A stretch of DNA of 8,285 bases from Lentisphaeria bacterium. GTDB taxonomy: Bacteria; Verrucomicrobiota; Lentisphaeria; Oligosphaerales; JAFGRS01. Below the pieces are notes generated by a model. It saw only the letters and a program-made list of their open reading frames with translations, did no database searches and was not told where the DNA came from. Both the position numbers and the translations under genes were made by a program. Shown in pieces: positions 1-5,205 of this stretch (position 1 is its first letter; each line of letters opens with the position of its first letter). The stretch lies in NCBI GenBank assembly GCA_016935045.1, contig JAFGRS010000470.1, positions 1 to 8,285 on the forward strand, written 5' to 3'.

Positions 1-219
1 ACGCCCGAGGAGCCGCTCGGCCGGATGAAGTTGCCGGGTGATGCGAAGGACCACCTCACCCGTGTCCGCCCGCCGCCGTTCGAGCGTCGGGTGGGGCAGC
101 ATCTCGACATCCAGAGCACGGTCCACGTCATAGCGTGGCGCTTTCCGGCGCCTGGGAGATGCGCTCTTGGGGTAGAACGGGAGAAAGTCCGCCAGAAACC
201 CCATGCCTGCCGTCACCAT
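1..219 (-). CDS. Partial PqqD-like protein, N-terminus only (runs off left edge)
   Basis: Reading leftward from an ATG at 219, an open frame of 73 codons reaches the window edge without a stop. A second in-frame ATG at 204 may be the real start: a GGTGA stretch lies about 8 nt before it, whereas 219 has no visible ribosome site. The N-terminus reads MGFLADFLPFYPKS, followed by a basic patch (SPRRRKAPRY). It continues with HPTLERRRADTGEVVLRITR, which resembles the start of PqqD-type peptide-chaperone domains, where a conserved short strand pattern 'P..N/T..w......gevvl' precedes the helical part. PqqD-like proteins in general present a peptide to a radical-SAM or similar maturase; here the diagnostic C-terminal half is outside the window. 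The gene is divergent from the UroD-like gene across a 1.2-kb repeat-filled gap. That the frame is coding is fairly likely; the PqqD assignment is tentative. Confidence 0.55.
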   Translation of the reverse strand, partial: MVTAGMGFLADFLPFYPKSASPRRRKAPRYDVDRALDVEMLPHPTLERRRADTGEVVLRITRQLHPAERLLGR

Positions 220-279
220 TCGTTGTGCGCGGTTTCGCCGAGTCCGGCGGCTGTGCCCATCCGCCTACCCGATAACAGC

Positions 280-288
280 AATATAGCA
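280..288 (-). promoter_or_regulatory. Possible extended -10 promoter for the leftward partial gene
   Basis: On the minus strand this reads TGC TATATT, an extended -10 element (TGn plus five of six matches to TATAAT) in one of the few AT-rich patches of the window. No -35 hexamer is visible 17 nt further up, which extended -10 promoters can tolerate. It would give a leader of about 55-70 nt before the ATG at 219 or 204. Inferred from sequence pattern only. Confidence 0.35.
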
Positions 289-556
289 CACCTCCTGCCT
301 CACCCCCTGCCTGGGTTCACTCTCGTTTTCCTCCTATGCAGGTGTTCTGAACAGACGTGTAGGGACGCCTGAGGCTGAAGTGCGTTGCCCACCCGGCTCC
401 GGGCGGGTTCGCGGTACTCCTTCGGCATGACCACGACACAGCGCCTGGGGCAGCCGGCGAGCGCGGGCCCCGGGGAGATATCGAGACGGCTGGACGGACT
501 CGCCGCGGCCACGGTACGCATCGCTGTACGCCAGCTTCAGCCCGCCGTGCAGGTGC
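289..556. other. Intergenic stretch with no convincing gene
   Basis: Short open frames occur on both strands, but none has a ribosome site with a plausible protein. A minus-strand AGGAGG at 333-338 precedes a GTG that hits a stop after six codons. A small hairpin, CCCGG-CT-CCGGG, lies at 392-403. Nothing else could be recognised. Confidence 0.5.
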
Positions 557-613
557 GGCCGGTTTGACCGGCCCAAGCGAAGCGCCCAACAAGCCCCCGG
601 CTCAGCCGGGGCT
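557..613. repeat. Cluster of three stem-loops (REP-like)
   Basis: Three hairpins follow in close succession. The first is a perfect 7-bp stem, GGCCGGT (557-563) and ACCGGCC (567-573), with a 3-base loop TTG. The second is a small GCG-AAG-CGC hairpin at 577-585. The third has AGCCCCCGGC (592-601) pairing with GCCGGGGCT (605-613) across loop TCA, with one unpaired C. The third has the look of intergenic REP-type hairpins common in GC-rich genomes. No T run follows any stem, so a Rho-independent terminator is not supported. It lies about 60 bp before the tandem array and may be part of the same repeat-rich island. Confidence 0.6.
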
Positions 614-673
614 ACGTGACTGCTTTGGTAGCATTGGACCGCCCCCCCTGACCGCGGCGCACCCCGGAGGCAC

Positions 674-982
674 GGCTGTCCGGAAAACGGTGGTGCGGCG
701 CCACCCCGGGGGGTGCGTTTTCCGGCCGGGGATGTGCTGCCGGCTGTCCGGAAAACGGTGGTGCGGCGCCACCCCGGGGGGTGCGTTTTCCGGCCGGGGA
801 TGTGCCGCCGGCTGTCCGGAAAACGGTGATGCGGCGCCACCCCGGGGGGTGCGTTTTCCGGCCGGGGGATGTGCCGCCGGCTGTCCGGAAAACGGTGGTG
901 CGGCGCCATCCCGGGGGGTGCGTTTTCCGGCCGGGGGATGTGCCGCCGGCTGTCCGGAAAACGGTGGTGCGGCGCCATCCCG
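674..982. repeat. Tandem array of 68-69 bp units with internal inverted repeat
   Basis: Units begin with GGCTGTCCGGAAAACG at 674, 742, 810, 879 and 948. This gives four full units of 68, 68, 69 and 69 bp and a fifth that breaks off at 982. Each unit contains CCGGAAAACG and CGTTTTCCGG as inverted arms 46 bp end to end (680-725 in the first). Inside, directly against the right arm, CACCCC and GGGGTG pair across two bases. The right side of the hairpin is therefore one continuous 16-nt strand, while the left side is interrupted by a 12-base bulge. Units differ by point changes: CTGCC in unit 1 against CGCC later, GTGATG in unit 3, an extra G in units 3 and 4, and CATCCC in units 4 and 5. The unit length is not kept at a multiple of three, so the open frames across it are not protein repeats. 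Confidence 0.95.
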
Positions 983-1416
983 CGGAAGAGGCCGGAGTTG
1001 GTGGTTCATGCCTCCGCGGTGCGCGGGGCCCGGCTGCCGGGTCCTGGCGAAGGCGACTCCGGCGGCAGTGGCAGGTCCCCTGCGCGGACTCCAAGTCCCG
1101 GAACGTCCGGCATCAGCGCCGGGAGGCACGGGCGTCCGCCTGCCTGCCGCTGTTCGCACTCCGTTTCCTGTTCACCACGAAGGACCTGGCGCGGCCGTCG
1201 GCCGCAACCAAAGAGTCGCTCGCAGTGGCTGCGTGCGGTGCTGGGGAGTACGTTGGCGTCCATCCTCCCCTCACCATCGCGCAAAGAAGGGGACGGACGC
1301 CGTGGAAAAGCTGCTCGAACGGTGTGCGGGCAGGATCGTCGGTGCAATCGGTGGCTGGGATCGCCTTGGGGCGCCGGCGGGAGGATCGCGGCGATGGTAT
1401 GGTTGACGGCTGGATT
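983..1416. other. Non-coding stretch after the array, possibly decayed intergenic repeat
   Basis: Open frames cross this stretch on both strands, but their translations are arginine- and proline-rich low-quality sequence with no domain. The frame upstream of and continuous with the UroD-like gene has no supported start here. At 1171-1185 the text TTCACCACGAAGGAC resembles the start of a widespread bacterial intergenic repeat whose spurious translation reads FTTKD. The CCTCACC... AAGAAGGGGACGG text at about 1268-1294 also has that feel. This comes from memory of similar intergenic regions and is not proven here. No RNA gene was recognised. Confidence 0.4.
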
Positions 1417-1434
1417 GCGCACCGTCGGGTGCGC
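1417..1434 (+). promoter_or_regulatory. Stem-loop just upstream of the UroD-like gene's ribosome site
   Basis: GCGCACC (1417-1423) and GGTGCGC (1428-1434) form a perfect 7-bp stem around the loop GTCG. It ends 5 bases before the GGAGG at 1440-1444. A TTGACG resembling a -35 box lies at 1403-1408, but no -10 is seen at the right distance. The element could be a 5'-leader hairpin affecting translation or mRNA stability, or a palindromic protein-binding site. No T run follows, so it is not a terminator. Confidence 0.45.
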
Positions 1435-1452
1435 CGAACGGAGGCATGTCCC

Positions 1453-2526
1453 ATGGTATCTTCCCTCGAATTCAAGCCGGACTTCGAACTGGCCCGGCGG
1501 CGCTGGCTGGCGTTCTGGGAACAGGAGATCATCGACCGGCCCTGTTGCGTGATCACAGCGCCGAAGGACCCCTCCAGGCGCATGCCGCCGCGGCCCCCGT
1601 ACATGGCCGGTGCGCGGGAAGACTTCGGCCCCATCGTGACCGGGATACTCGAGAACGCGGCCGCGACCTGGTGGGGCGGAGAAGCCGTGCCCAACTACAG
1701 CCCCAGCTTCGGCCCGGACATGATGGCCGCCTGGCTGGGAGCGGACCTGGAGTTCGAGGCCAGGCAGTATGGCACCAGCTGGGTCGTGCCCAGCATCGAA
1801 GACTGGGAACGGGACCTGCCCCTGCGGCTGGACGCCGACAATCCCTGGTGGCGCCGCATGCTCGACTTCTGCGCTGCCCTGGCCGCCGGTTTCGAGGGCA
1901 GAATGCTGGTGGCGCATCTCGATCTGCACAGCAACATGGATCTTCTCTCGGCCATGCGCGGTCCGGCACGACTCTGCATGGACATGATGGACATGCCGGA
2001 GACCATCGACCGGGCCATGCGCCAGGCGATGGACCTGTACCCGGTCATCTACGAGGGGCTCTACCAGGCGGGCGCCATGGGGCGCTATGGCACTGCGGGA
2101 TGGGTGCCGGCATACCATCCCGACAAGACCAACACCATCCAGTGCGACTTCGCGGCGCTGATCGGGCCGCACCACTTCCGCCGCTTCGCTATGCCCGCCC
2201 TGGAGGCGGAAGCCGCATACCTGAAGCATACCGTGTACCACTACGACGGACCGGAATGCCTGATCCACCTCGACGACATCTGCTCCATCCCCGGCCTGGA
2301 CTGCATCCAGTGGACCACCGGGGCCCGCAACAAGGGTTTCATGGAGTGGATGGATCTGCTGAAGACGATCCAGAGCAAGGGGGTGAGCCTCTGGGTCCCC
2401 TGCGATGTCAACTCCATCAAGGTGTATCACCGCGAACTCAAGCCGAACATGGTGTTCTACGTCTGTCATGCCGCCAGCCCGGCCAAGGGAGAGGAGGTCC
2501 TGCGCTGGCTGGAGGCGAACACCTGA
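1453..2526 (+). CDS. Uroporphyrinogen-decarboxylase-fold (UroD-like) protein
   Basis: The 357-residue product resembles the expanded UroD-like family of Lentisphaerota, Kiritimatiellota and related bacteria, which also contains corrinoid-linked methyltransferases. Start ATG 1453 has GGAGG (1440-1444) 8 nt upstream; an in-frame ATG at 1399 has no such site. Visible marks are the N-terminal FELARRRWLAFWEQEIIDRP, a mid-protein HLDLHSNMDLLSAMRG (155-170), QCDFAALIGPHHFRRFAMP (230-248), then YHYDGPECLIHLDD (262-275) and IQWTTG (285-290). The last blocks match the barrel strands that in this fold carry ligand or metal contacts; H263, C269 and H272 are candidates. The N-terminal arginine-rich substrate loop of true HemE is not seen, and no other haem gene is nearby, so haem synthesis is unlikely. 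No signal peptide is seen, so it is cytoplasmic. A glycosidase-like gene follows 180 bp downstream. The family call is good; the substrate is unknown. Confidence 0.9.
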   Translation: MVSSLEFKPDFELARRRWLAFWEQEIIDRPCCVITAPKDPSRRMPPRPPYMAGAREDFGPIVTGILENAAATWWGGEAVPNYSPSFGPDMMAAWLGADLEFEARQYGTSWVVPSIEDWERDLPLRLDADNPWWRRMLDFCAALAAGFEGRMLVAHLDLHSNMDLLSAMRGPARLCMDMMDMPETIDRAMRQAMDLYPVIYEGLYQAGAMGRYGTAGWVPAYHPDKTNTIQCDFAALIGPHHFRRFAMPALEAEAAYLKHTVYHYDGPECLIHLDDICSIPGLDCIQWTTGARNKGFMEWMDLLKTIQSKGVSLWVPCDVNSIKVYHRELKPNMVFYVCHAASPAKGEEVLRWLEANT

Positions 2527-2537
2527 CGCGGCGTGGG

Positions 2538-2551
2538 CGGCTGCTGAGCCG
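2538..2551 (+). terminator. Weak hairpin after the UroD-like gene
   Basis: CGGCT-GCTG-AGCCG forms a 5-bp stem 11 bases after the stop codon and is followed by TTT CCC. The stem is short and the T run only three long, so at best it is a weak terminator. It may allow partial read-through into the next gene. Confidence 0.25.
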
Positions 2552-2635
2552 TTTCCCGATCTCTGCGCGGGTGGAGTGAGGGACACCCTCGGTCGTCTGC
2601 CCGGACCTGCACGGAGCGGTTTTCGGCGCTACGTT

Positions 2636-2657
2636 GTCAACCAACATCCCGGTTGAC
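2636..2657 (+). promoter_or_regulatory. Inverted repeat upstream of the secreted glycosidase-like gene
   Basis: GTCAACC (2636-2642) and GGTTGAC (2651-2657) are perfect 7-bp arms separated by 8 bases. They lie 49 bp before the start codon at 2707. The arm length and spacing would suit an operator for a dimeric regulator, or an mRNA hairpin. The right arm contains TTGACC (2653-2658), similar to a -35 box, but no matching -10 is visible. No regulator gene is in the window. Confidence 0.35.
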
Positions 2658-2706
2658 CGGGGACAGGCTGCCGCCGGGGCATGGCGGCACGACGGAGAAC
2701 ATCGCG

Positions 2707-4053
2707 ATGGGCTGGGGGCGAACAGGATGGACAGCTCTGGTCCTGGCCGTGGGGCTCGCCCATCCGTGCCCGCAGGCCGCCGCAGAGGAGCCCACCATGG
2801 GAAACGCCACCCGGGCGATCCAGTTCCCCGCGGATTTCTTCCCGATCCTGCCCTGGGGGCGCGGGCCCGACGCGACGTCCGCAGCGGACCCGGTTCAGGG
2901 GCTGCCAAGCATGGCCGAGTGCGGATTCACCCTGGCCGGTTTCGTCGCGGCCGATCTCCTGCCCCTGTGCGAGCAGAACGGTCTCCGGGCCATCGTCCAT
3001 CCCGGTGGGGCGGGGATTCCGAGGGATCAGTGGAGCACTCTGCCTGCCGACCGGATCGAGGCCCGGATCCGGGCCATGATCGAGACCATCGGTGACAGCC
3101 CCGCACTCCTGGGCTACTACCTCGTCGACGAGCCCGGGGCCACCAAGTTCCCCGGCCTTGGCGTCGCCGTGGCAACCGTCCGCAGGTTCGCTCCCGGGAA
3201 ACTCGCCTACATCAACCTGTTCCCGGGCTATGCCACCATCGGCGCCCCGGACAAGTCCCAACTCGAGGCCGCAAGCTTCACGGAGTACCTCGAACGCTAC
3301 GTGGCCGAGGTGCGCCCCCAGTTCATCAGCTACGACGACTACATGGTCCAGTACTCCCAGGATATGCGGGATCCGCGACGCGCGGCCGTGTATTTCAACG
3401 ATCTGCTGGAGGTGCGCCGGGTTGCTCTGAAGCATGGCCTGCCTTTCTGGAACATCTGTTCCTCCAATCAGATCCGGCCCTTCACCACGATCCCCTCCCC
3501 GGCCAATCTCCTCTTCCAGGCCTACACCACCCTCGCTGCCGGCGGCCGCGGGTTGAGCTGGTACCGGTACTACGTCGGAGGATACGACTACGCCCCCATC
3601 GACAAGGCCGGGCGCCGGACCCCGACCTGGGGCTACCTGCGCCTGGTCAACCGCCAGGTCCGTGTCCTCGGTCCCGCCATGCATGGCCTCACGTCCACGG
3701 GAGTCTTCTTCACCGCACCCCCACCCCTGCCGGACCTCCCTCTCCTCCCGGGCAGCGTGCTGCGGGAGGTGTACTCCGCCGTCTCCGGACAGGATGGCGC
3801 CCGTGCGGAAGACGGGCGCCGTTCCCCCGACAGCCCCCCCGTCATGGTCGGGGAGTTCGTGGACGCGCATGGGGGTGCCTACGCGATGGTCGTCAACCTC
3901 ACCATGGAGACCTCGGCGCGGATCCTGCCGGTCACCGTCCAGGACCACTCCCTGGAGCAGGCCTCGGCGGAGAACGGAGAGTGGCTCCCCGTCGACCGGG
4001 AGAAGGGCATCTGGCTTGTCGCGGGACAGGGAGTGCTGCTGAGAGCCCGATAG
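2707..4053 (+). CDS. Secreted TIM-barrel glycoside-hydrolase-like protein
   Basis: The 448-residue product starts with a signal peptide: MGWGRTGWTALVLAVGL, then cleavage probably around AAA at 24-26. ATG 2707 is chosen because GGAG (2694-2697) lies 9 nt before it and the signal peptide begins there; an in-frame ATG at 2653 would add 18 non-signal residues. Residues about 40-335 look like a (beta/alpha)8 barrel. LLGYYLVDEPG (134-144) is the typical end of strand 4, with E142 as candidate acid/base. QFISYDDY (205-212) would be strand 6, PFWNICSS (246-253) strand 7 and GGRGLSWYRYY (279-289) strand 8. No glutamate sits on the putative strand 7 where clan GH-A enzymes carry the nucleophile, so D210/D211 or another residue would have to serve, or it is not a classical retaining enzyme. 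Residues about 345-448 look like a small C-terminal beta domain (VVNLTMETSARI). The substrate is unknown. The next gene converges on it 44 bp away. Confidence 0.88.
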   Translation: MGWGRTGWTALVLAVGLAHPCPQAAAEEPTMGNATRAIQFPADFFPILPWGRGPDATSAADPVQGLPSMAECGFTLAGFVAADLLPLCEQNGLRAIVHPGGAGIPRDQWSTLPADRIEARIRAMIETIGDSPALLGYYLVDEPGATKFPGLGVAVATVRRFAPGKLAYINLFPGYATIGAPDKSQLEAASFTEYLERYVAEVRPQFISYDDYMVQYSQDMRDPRRAAVYFNDLLEVRRVALKHGLPFWNICSSNQIRPFTTIPSPANLLFQAYTTLAAGGRGLSWYRYYVGGYDYAPIDKAGRRTPTWGYLRLVNRQVRVLGPAMHGLTSTGVFFTAPPPLPDLPLLPGSVLREVYSAVSGQDGARAEDGRRSPDSPPVMVGEFVDAHGGAYAMVVNLTMETSARILPVTVQDHSLEQASAENGEWLPVDREKGIWLVAGQGVLLRAR

Positions 4054-4058
4054 CCCGA

Positions 4059-4070
4059 CGGCCCGGGCCG
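4059..4070. terminator. GC palindrome between convergent genes
   Basis: CGGCCCGGGCCG is a perfect 12-bp palindrome in the 44-bp gap between the converging stop codons. It has no loop of its own and no flanking T run on either strand, so intrinsic termination is doubtful. It may only slow transcription from both sides. Confidence 0.2.
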
Positions 4071-4097
4071 CCATCCTCCCTCGCTGCCCCTCCCCGA

Positions 4098-4910
4098 TCA
4101 GGAAGCCGGGAACGAGGGCCAGGCGCCGCCGATGCGTCCGCGATGGTAATGCACCTGGCCCGTTTCCACCGCCGCCCGAAGAGCATCCACTCCCAACCGG
4201 CAGAGCCCGCCATCGAACTCCAGAACGCATGTGCCCACCTGCGGCGCCGGCAACACCTGGCAGATGAACCGCGCCTGTGCGAGCATCTCGTGCCATTCCC
4301 GTCCCAGCACGGAGGCATCGGGAGGCGAACCGTCGAAATCCAGGATGTCAAGCTCCGCCTGGGAGTAGCGCGACGCCCGGCGGACCTCCTGCAACAGCGA
4401 CGTCGGGTTGAAACCGGGGTCCTTGGCGCACGCTGCCCAGACAAGATACCCAAGCGGCTGCAGGCTCTGGTGGCAGCACATCAGGTCGACCCAGTCGCGC
4501 GGTTCGAGCCGACCTGCCATCGCCAGTACCTTGTTCGTCGCCAAGTCAAACGGATGCAGCACGAGCCCCAGTTCGCGGTCCTCGAGAAGGGGAAAGAAAC
4601 GGTAGGCGCTGTCGTGCGACCATTGAATCAGCGTCTCGTCATCAGCGCACGAAACCAGCGCTTCTGTGAAACCGGGGGCCTCGCGCAGAAACCGGAGGCC
4701 GTAACCGGCCGACGCAAGCAAGGCACGGTCCGCAGCCAGAGTCGCTGCCAGGGCCTCGATGGTGTCGTGAAACAGGTCGATATCCCGTGATCGGCGACGT
4801 GCCTGGAGCGCCGTGTTGAGCGCTACTCCGCCAGCAACGTAGCTCTCCTGCGCCTTCCGCAGCGGAGCTAGGAGACGGCAAATGCTTCGTTGGAGTGCTG
4901 TAAGAGCCAT
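4098..4910 (-). CDS. AbiEii-type nucleotidyltransferase (putative toxin of a TA-like pair)
   Basis: The 270-residue cytoplasmic protein shows the minimal nucleotidyltransferase signature. YVAGGVALNTAL (24-35) carries the GG motif (27-28), and SRDIDLF (41-47) carries the metal-binding D43 and D45. DLATNKVLAM (122-131) with K127, followed by GRLEPRDWVDL (133-143), matches the K...R.D..D block of AbiEii/AbiGii-type proteins. All expected catalytic positions appear intact. Family members transfer nucleotides to RNA or tRNA, or act as toxins in abortive-infection and toxin-antitoxin systems. Start 4910 is chosen because LTALQRSICRLLAPL right after it is where the family begins; an ATG at 4967 would overlap the previous gene by 100 nt. 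At 4910 the overlap is 43 nt (4868-4910), which suggests translational coupling, and the Shine-Dalgarno match is weak. The partner is not a recognisable AbiEi regulator, so the toxin role is inference. Confidence 0.88.
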   Translation of the reverse strand: MALTALQRSICRLLAPLRKAQESYVAGGVALNTALQARRRSRDIDLFHDTIEALAATLAADRALLASAGYGLRFLREAPGFTEALVSCADDETLIQWSHDSAYRFFPLLEDRELGLVLHPFDLATNKVLAMAGRLEPRDWVDLMCCHQSLQPLGYLVWAACAKDPGFNPTSLLQEVRRASRYSQAELDILDFDGSPPDASVLGREWHEMLAQARFICQVLPAPQVGTCVLEFDGGLCRLGVDALRAAVETGQVHYHRGRIGGAWPSFPAS

Positions 4911-5083
4911 TCCCGGAGCCTGCGTGCTGACTCGTATACGGACCTTGGACCATAGCGCTCGATACAATCAAGGGTGTAGAGCTGCGCATCCCGAGTGGTG
5001 GGCACAACGCCATCCGCCAGAAACCACAGGCAATCCCGCCTGTGCCCGCGAAGCAGCTCGAGGTATTCTCTGGAGAGGTCCAT
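4868..5083 (-). CDS. Small 71-residue protein overlapping the nucleotidyltransferase gene
   Basis: The product begins MDLSREYLELLRGHRRDC, continues LWFLADGVVPTTRDAQLYTL and ends in SARRLREWLLQHSNEAFAVS. It looks largely helical, with no signal peptide, membrane segment or known DNA-binding motif, and no function was recognised. Support for a real gene: it lies directly upstream of the nucleotidyltransferase on the same strand, its end overlaps the next start by 43 nt, and the translation is amphipathic and protein-like. In AbiEii-type pairs the upstream gene usually encodes the antitoxin, so an antitoxin or accessory role is a reasonable guess, but it does not resemble the winged-helix AbiEi. 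No Shine-Dalgarno precedes ATG 5083, which would fit a leaderless message from the promoter-like sequence at 5093-5121. The frame continues open upstream, so a longer form is possible. Confidence 0.65.
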   Translation of the reverse strand: MDLSREYLELLRGHRRDCLWFLADGVVPTTRDAQLYTLDCIERYGPRSVYESARRLREWLLQHSNEAFAVS

Positions 5084-5092
5084 GGCACGCGT

Positions 5093-5121
5093 AGAGTAGC
5101 CCCACCGGACAGGCAAAACAA
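5093..5121 (-). promoter_or_regulatory. Possible promoter of the small protein/nucleotidyltransferase pair
   Basis: On the minus strand TTGTTT (5116-5121) and TACTCT (5093-5098) are separated by exactly 17 bases, a sigma-70-like arrangement of moderate match. The -10 ends only 9 bases before the ATG at 5083, so transcription would begin within a few bases of the start codon. That agrees with the missing ribosome site. Inferred from pattern only. Confidence 0.35.
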
Positions 5122-5205
5122 GCCGAAAAGCAGCCTCCGCGGCAGGCAGCGTGCTTCCGGGCCGGCAACGGCACAATCCGCCAACGGCAAGGGGGACACG
5201 TCCCA

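Noticed and set aside
300..521. Remnant of a REP-associated or IS200-type transposase
   Set aside because: The translation VVVMPKEYREPARSR only vaguely recalls such proteins; no HUH motif or catalytic tyrosine context could be identified.
584..590. Integron attC-like GCCCAAC core site
   Set aside because: No matching GTTRRRY partner is found at a suitable distance and there is no cassette structure, so the match is probably chance.
334..978. Repeat protein on the minus strand (PHHRFPDSR-type repeats)
   Set aside because: The protein repeats are a translation of the tandem DNA array. The 68-bp units shift frame, and equivalent repetitive peptides appear in several frames on both strands.
674..982. 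CRISPR array
   Set aside because: The units are contiguous and nearly identical over their full length, with no unique spacers, and no cas genes are present.
781..1452. N-terminal extension of the UroD-like protein
   Set aside because: The open frame extends upstream through the repeat array, but the translation is not protein-like and the Shine-Dalgarno sits precisely before ATG 1453.
1006..2586. Long minus-strand open frame opposite the UroD-like gene
   Set aside because: Typical antisense shadow of a high-GC gene: composition is Arg/Pro/Gly/His-rich, no domain is seen, and the plus-strand gene has a ribosome site and family motifs.
2629..4296. Long minus-strand open frame opposite the secreted barrel gene
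   Set aside because: It overlaps two well-supported genes and shows no recognisable domain; it arises from GC-rich codon use.
5193..5204. Terminator after the GH42/GH14-like gene (GGGAC-AC-GTCCC)
   Set aside because: The stem is five pairs with a two-base loop and no T run follows in the direction of transcription.
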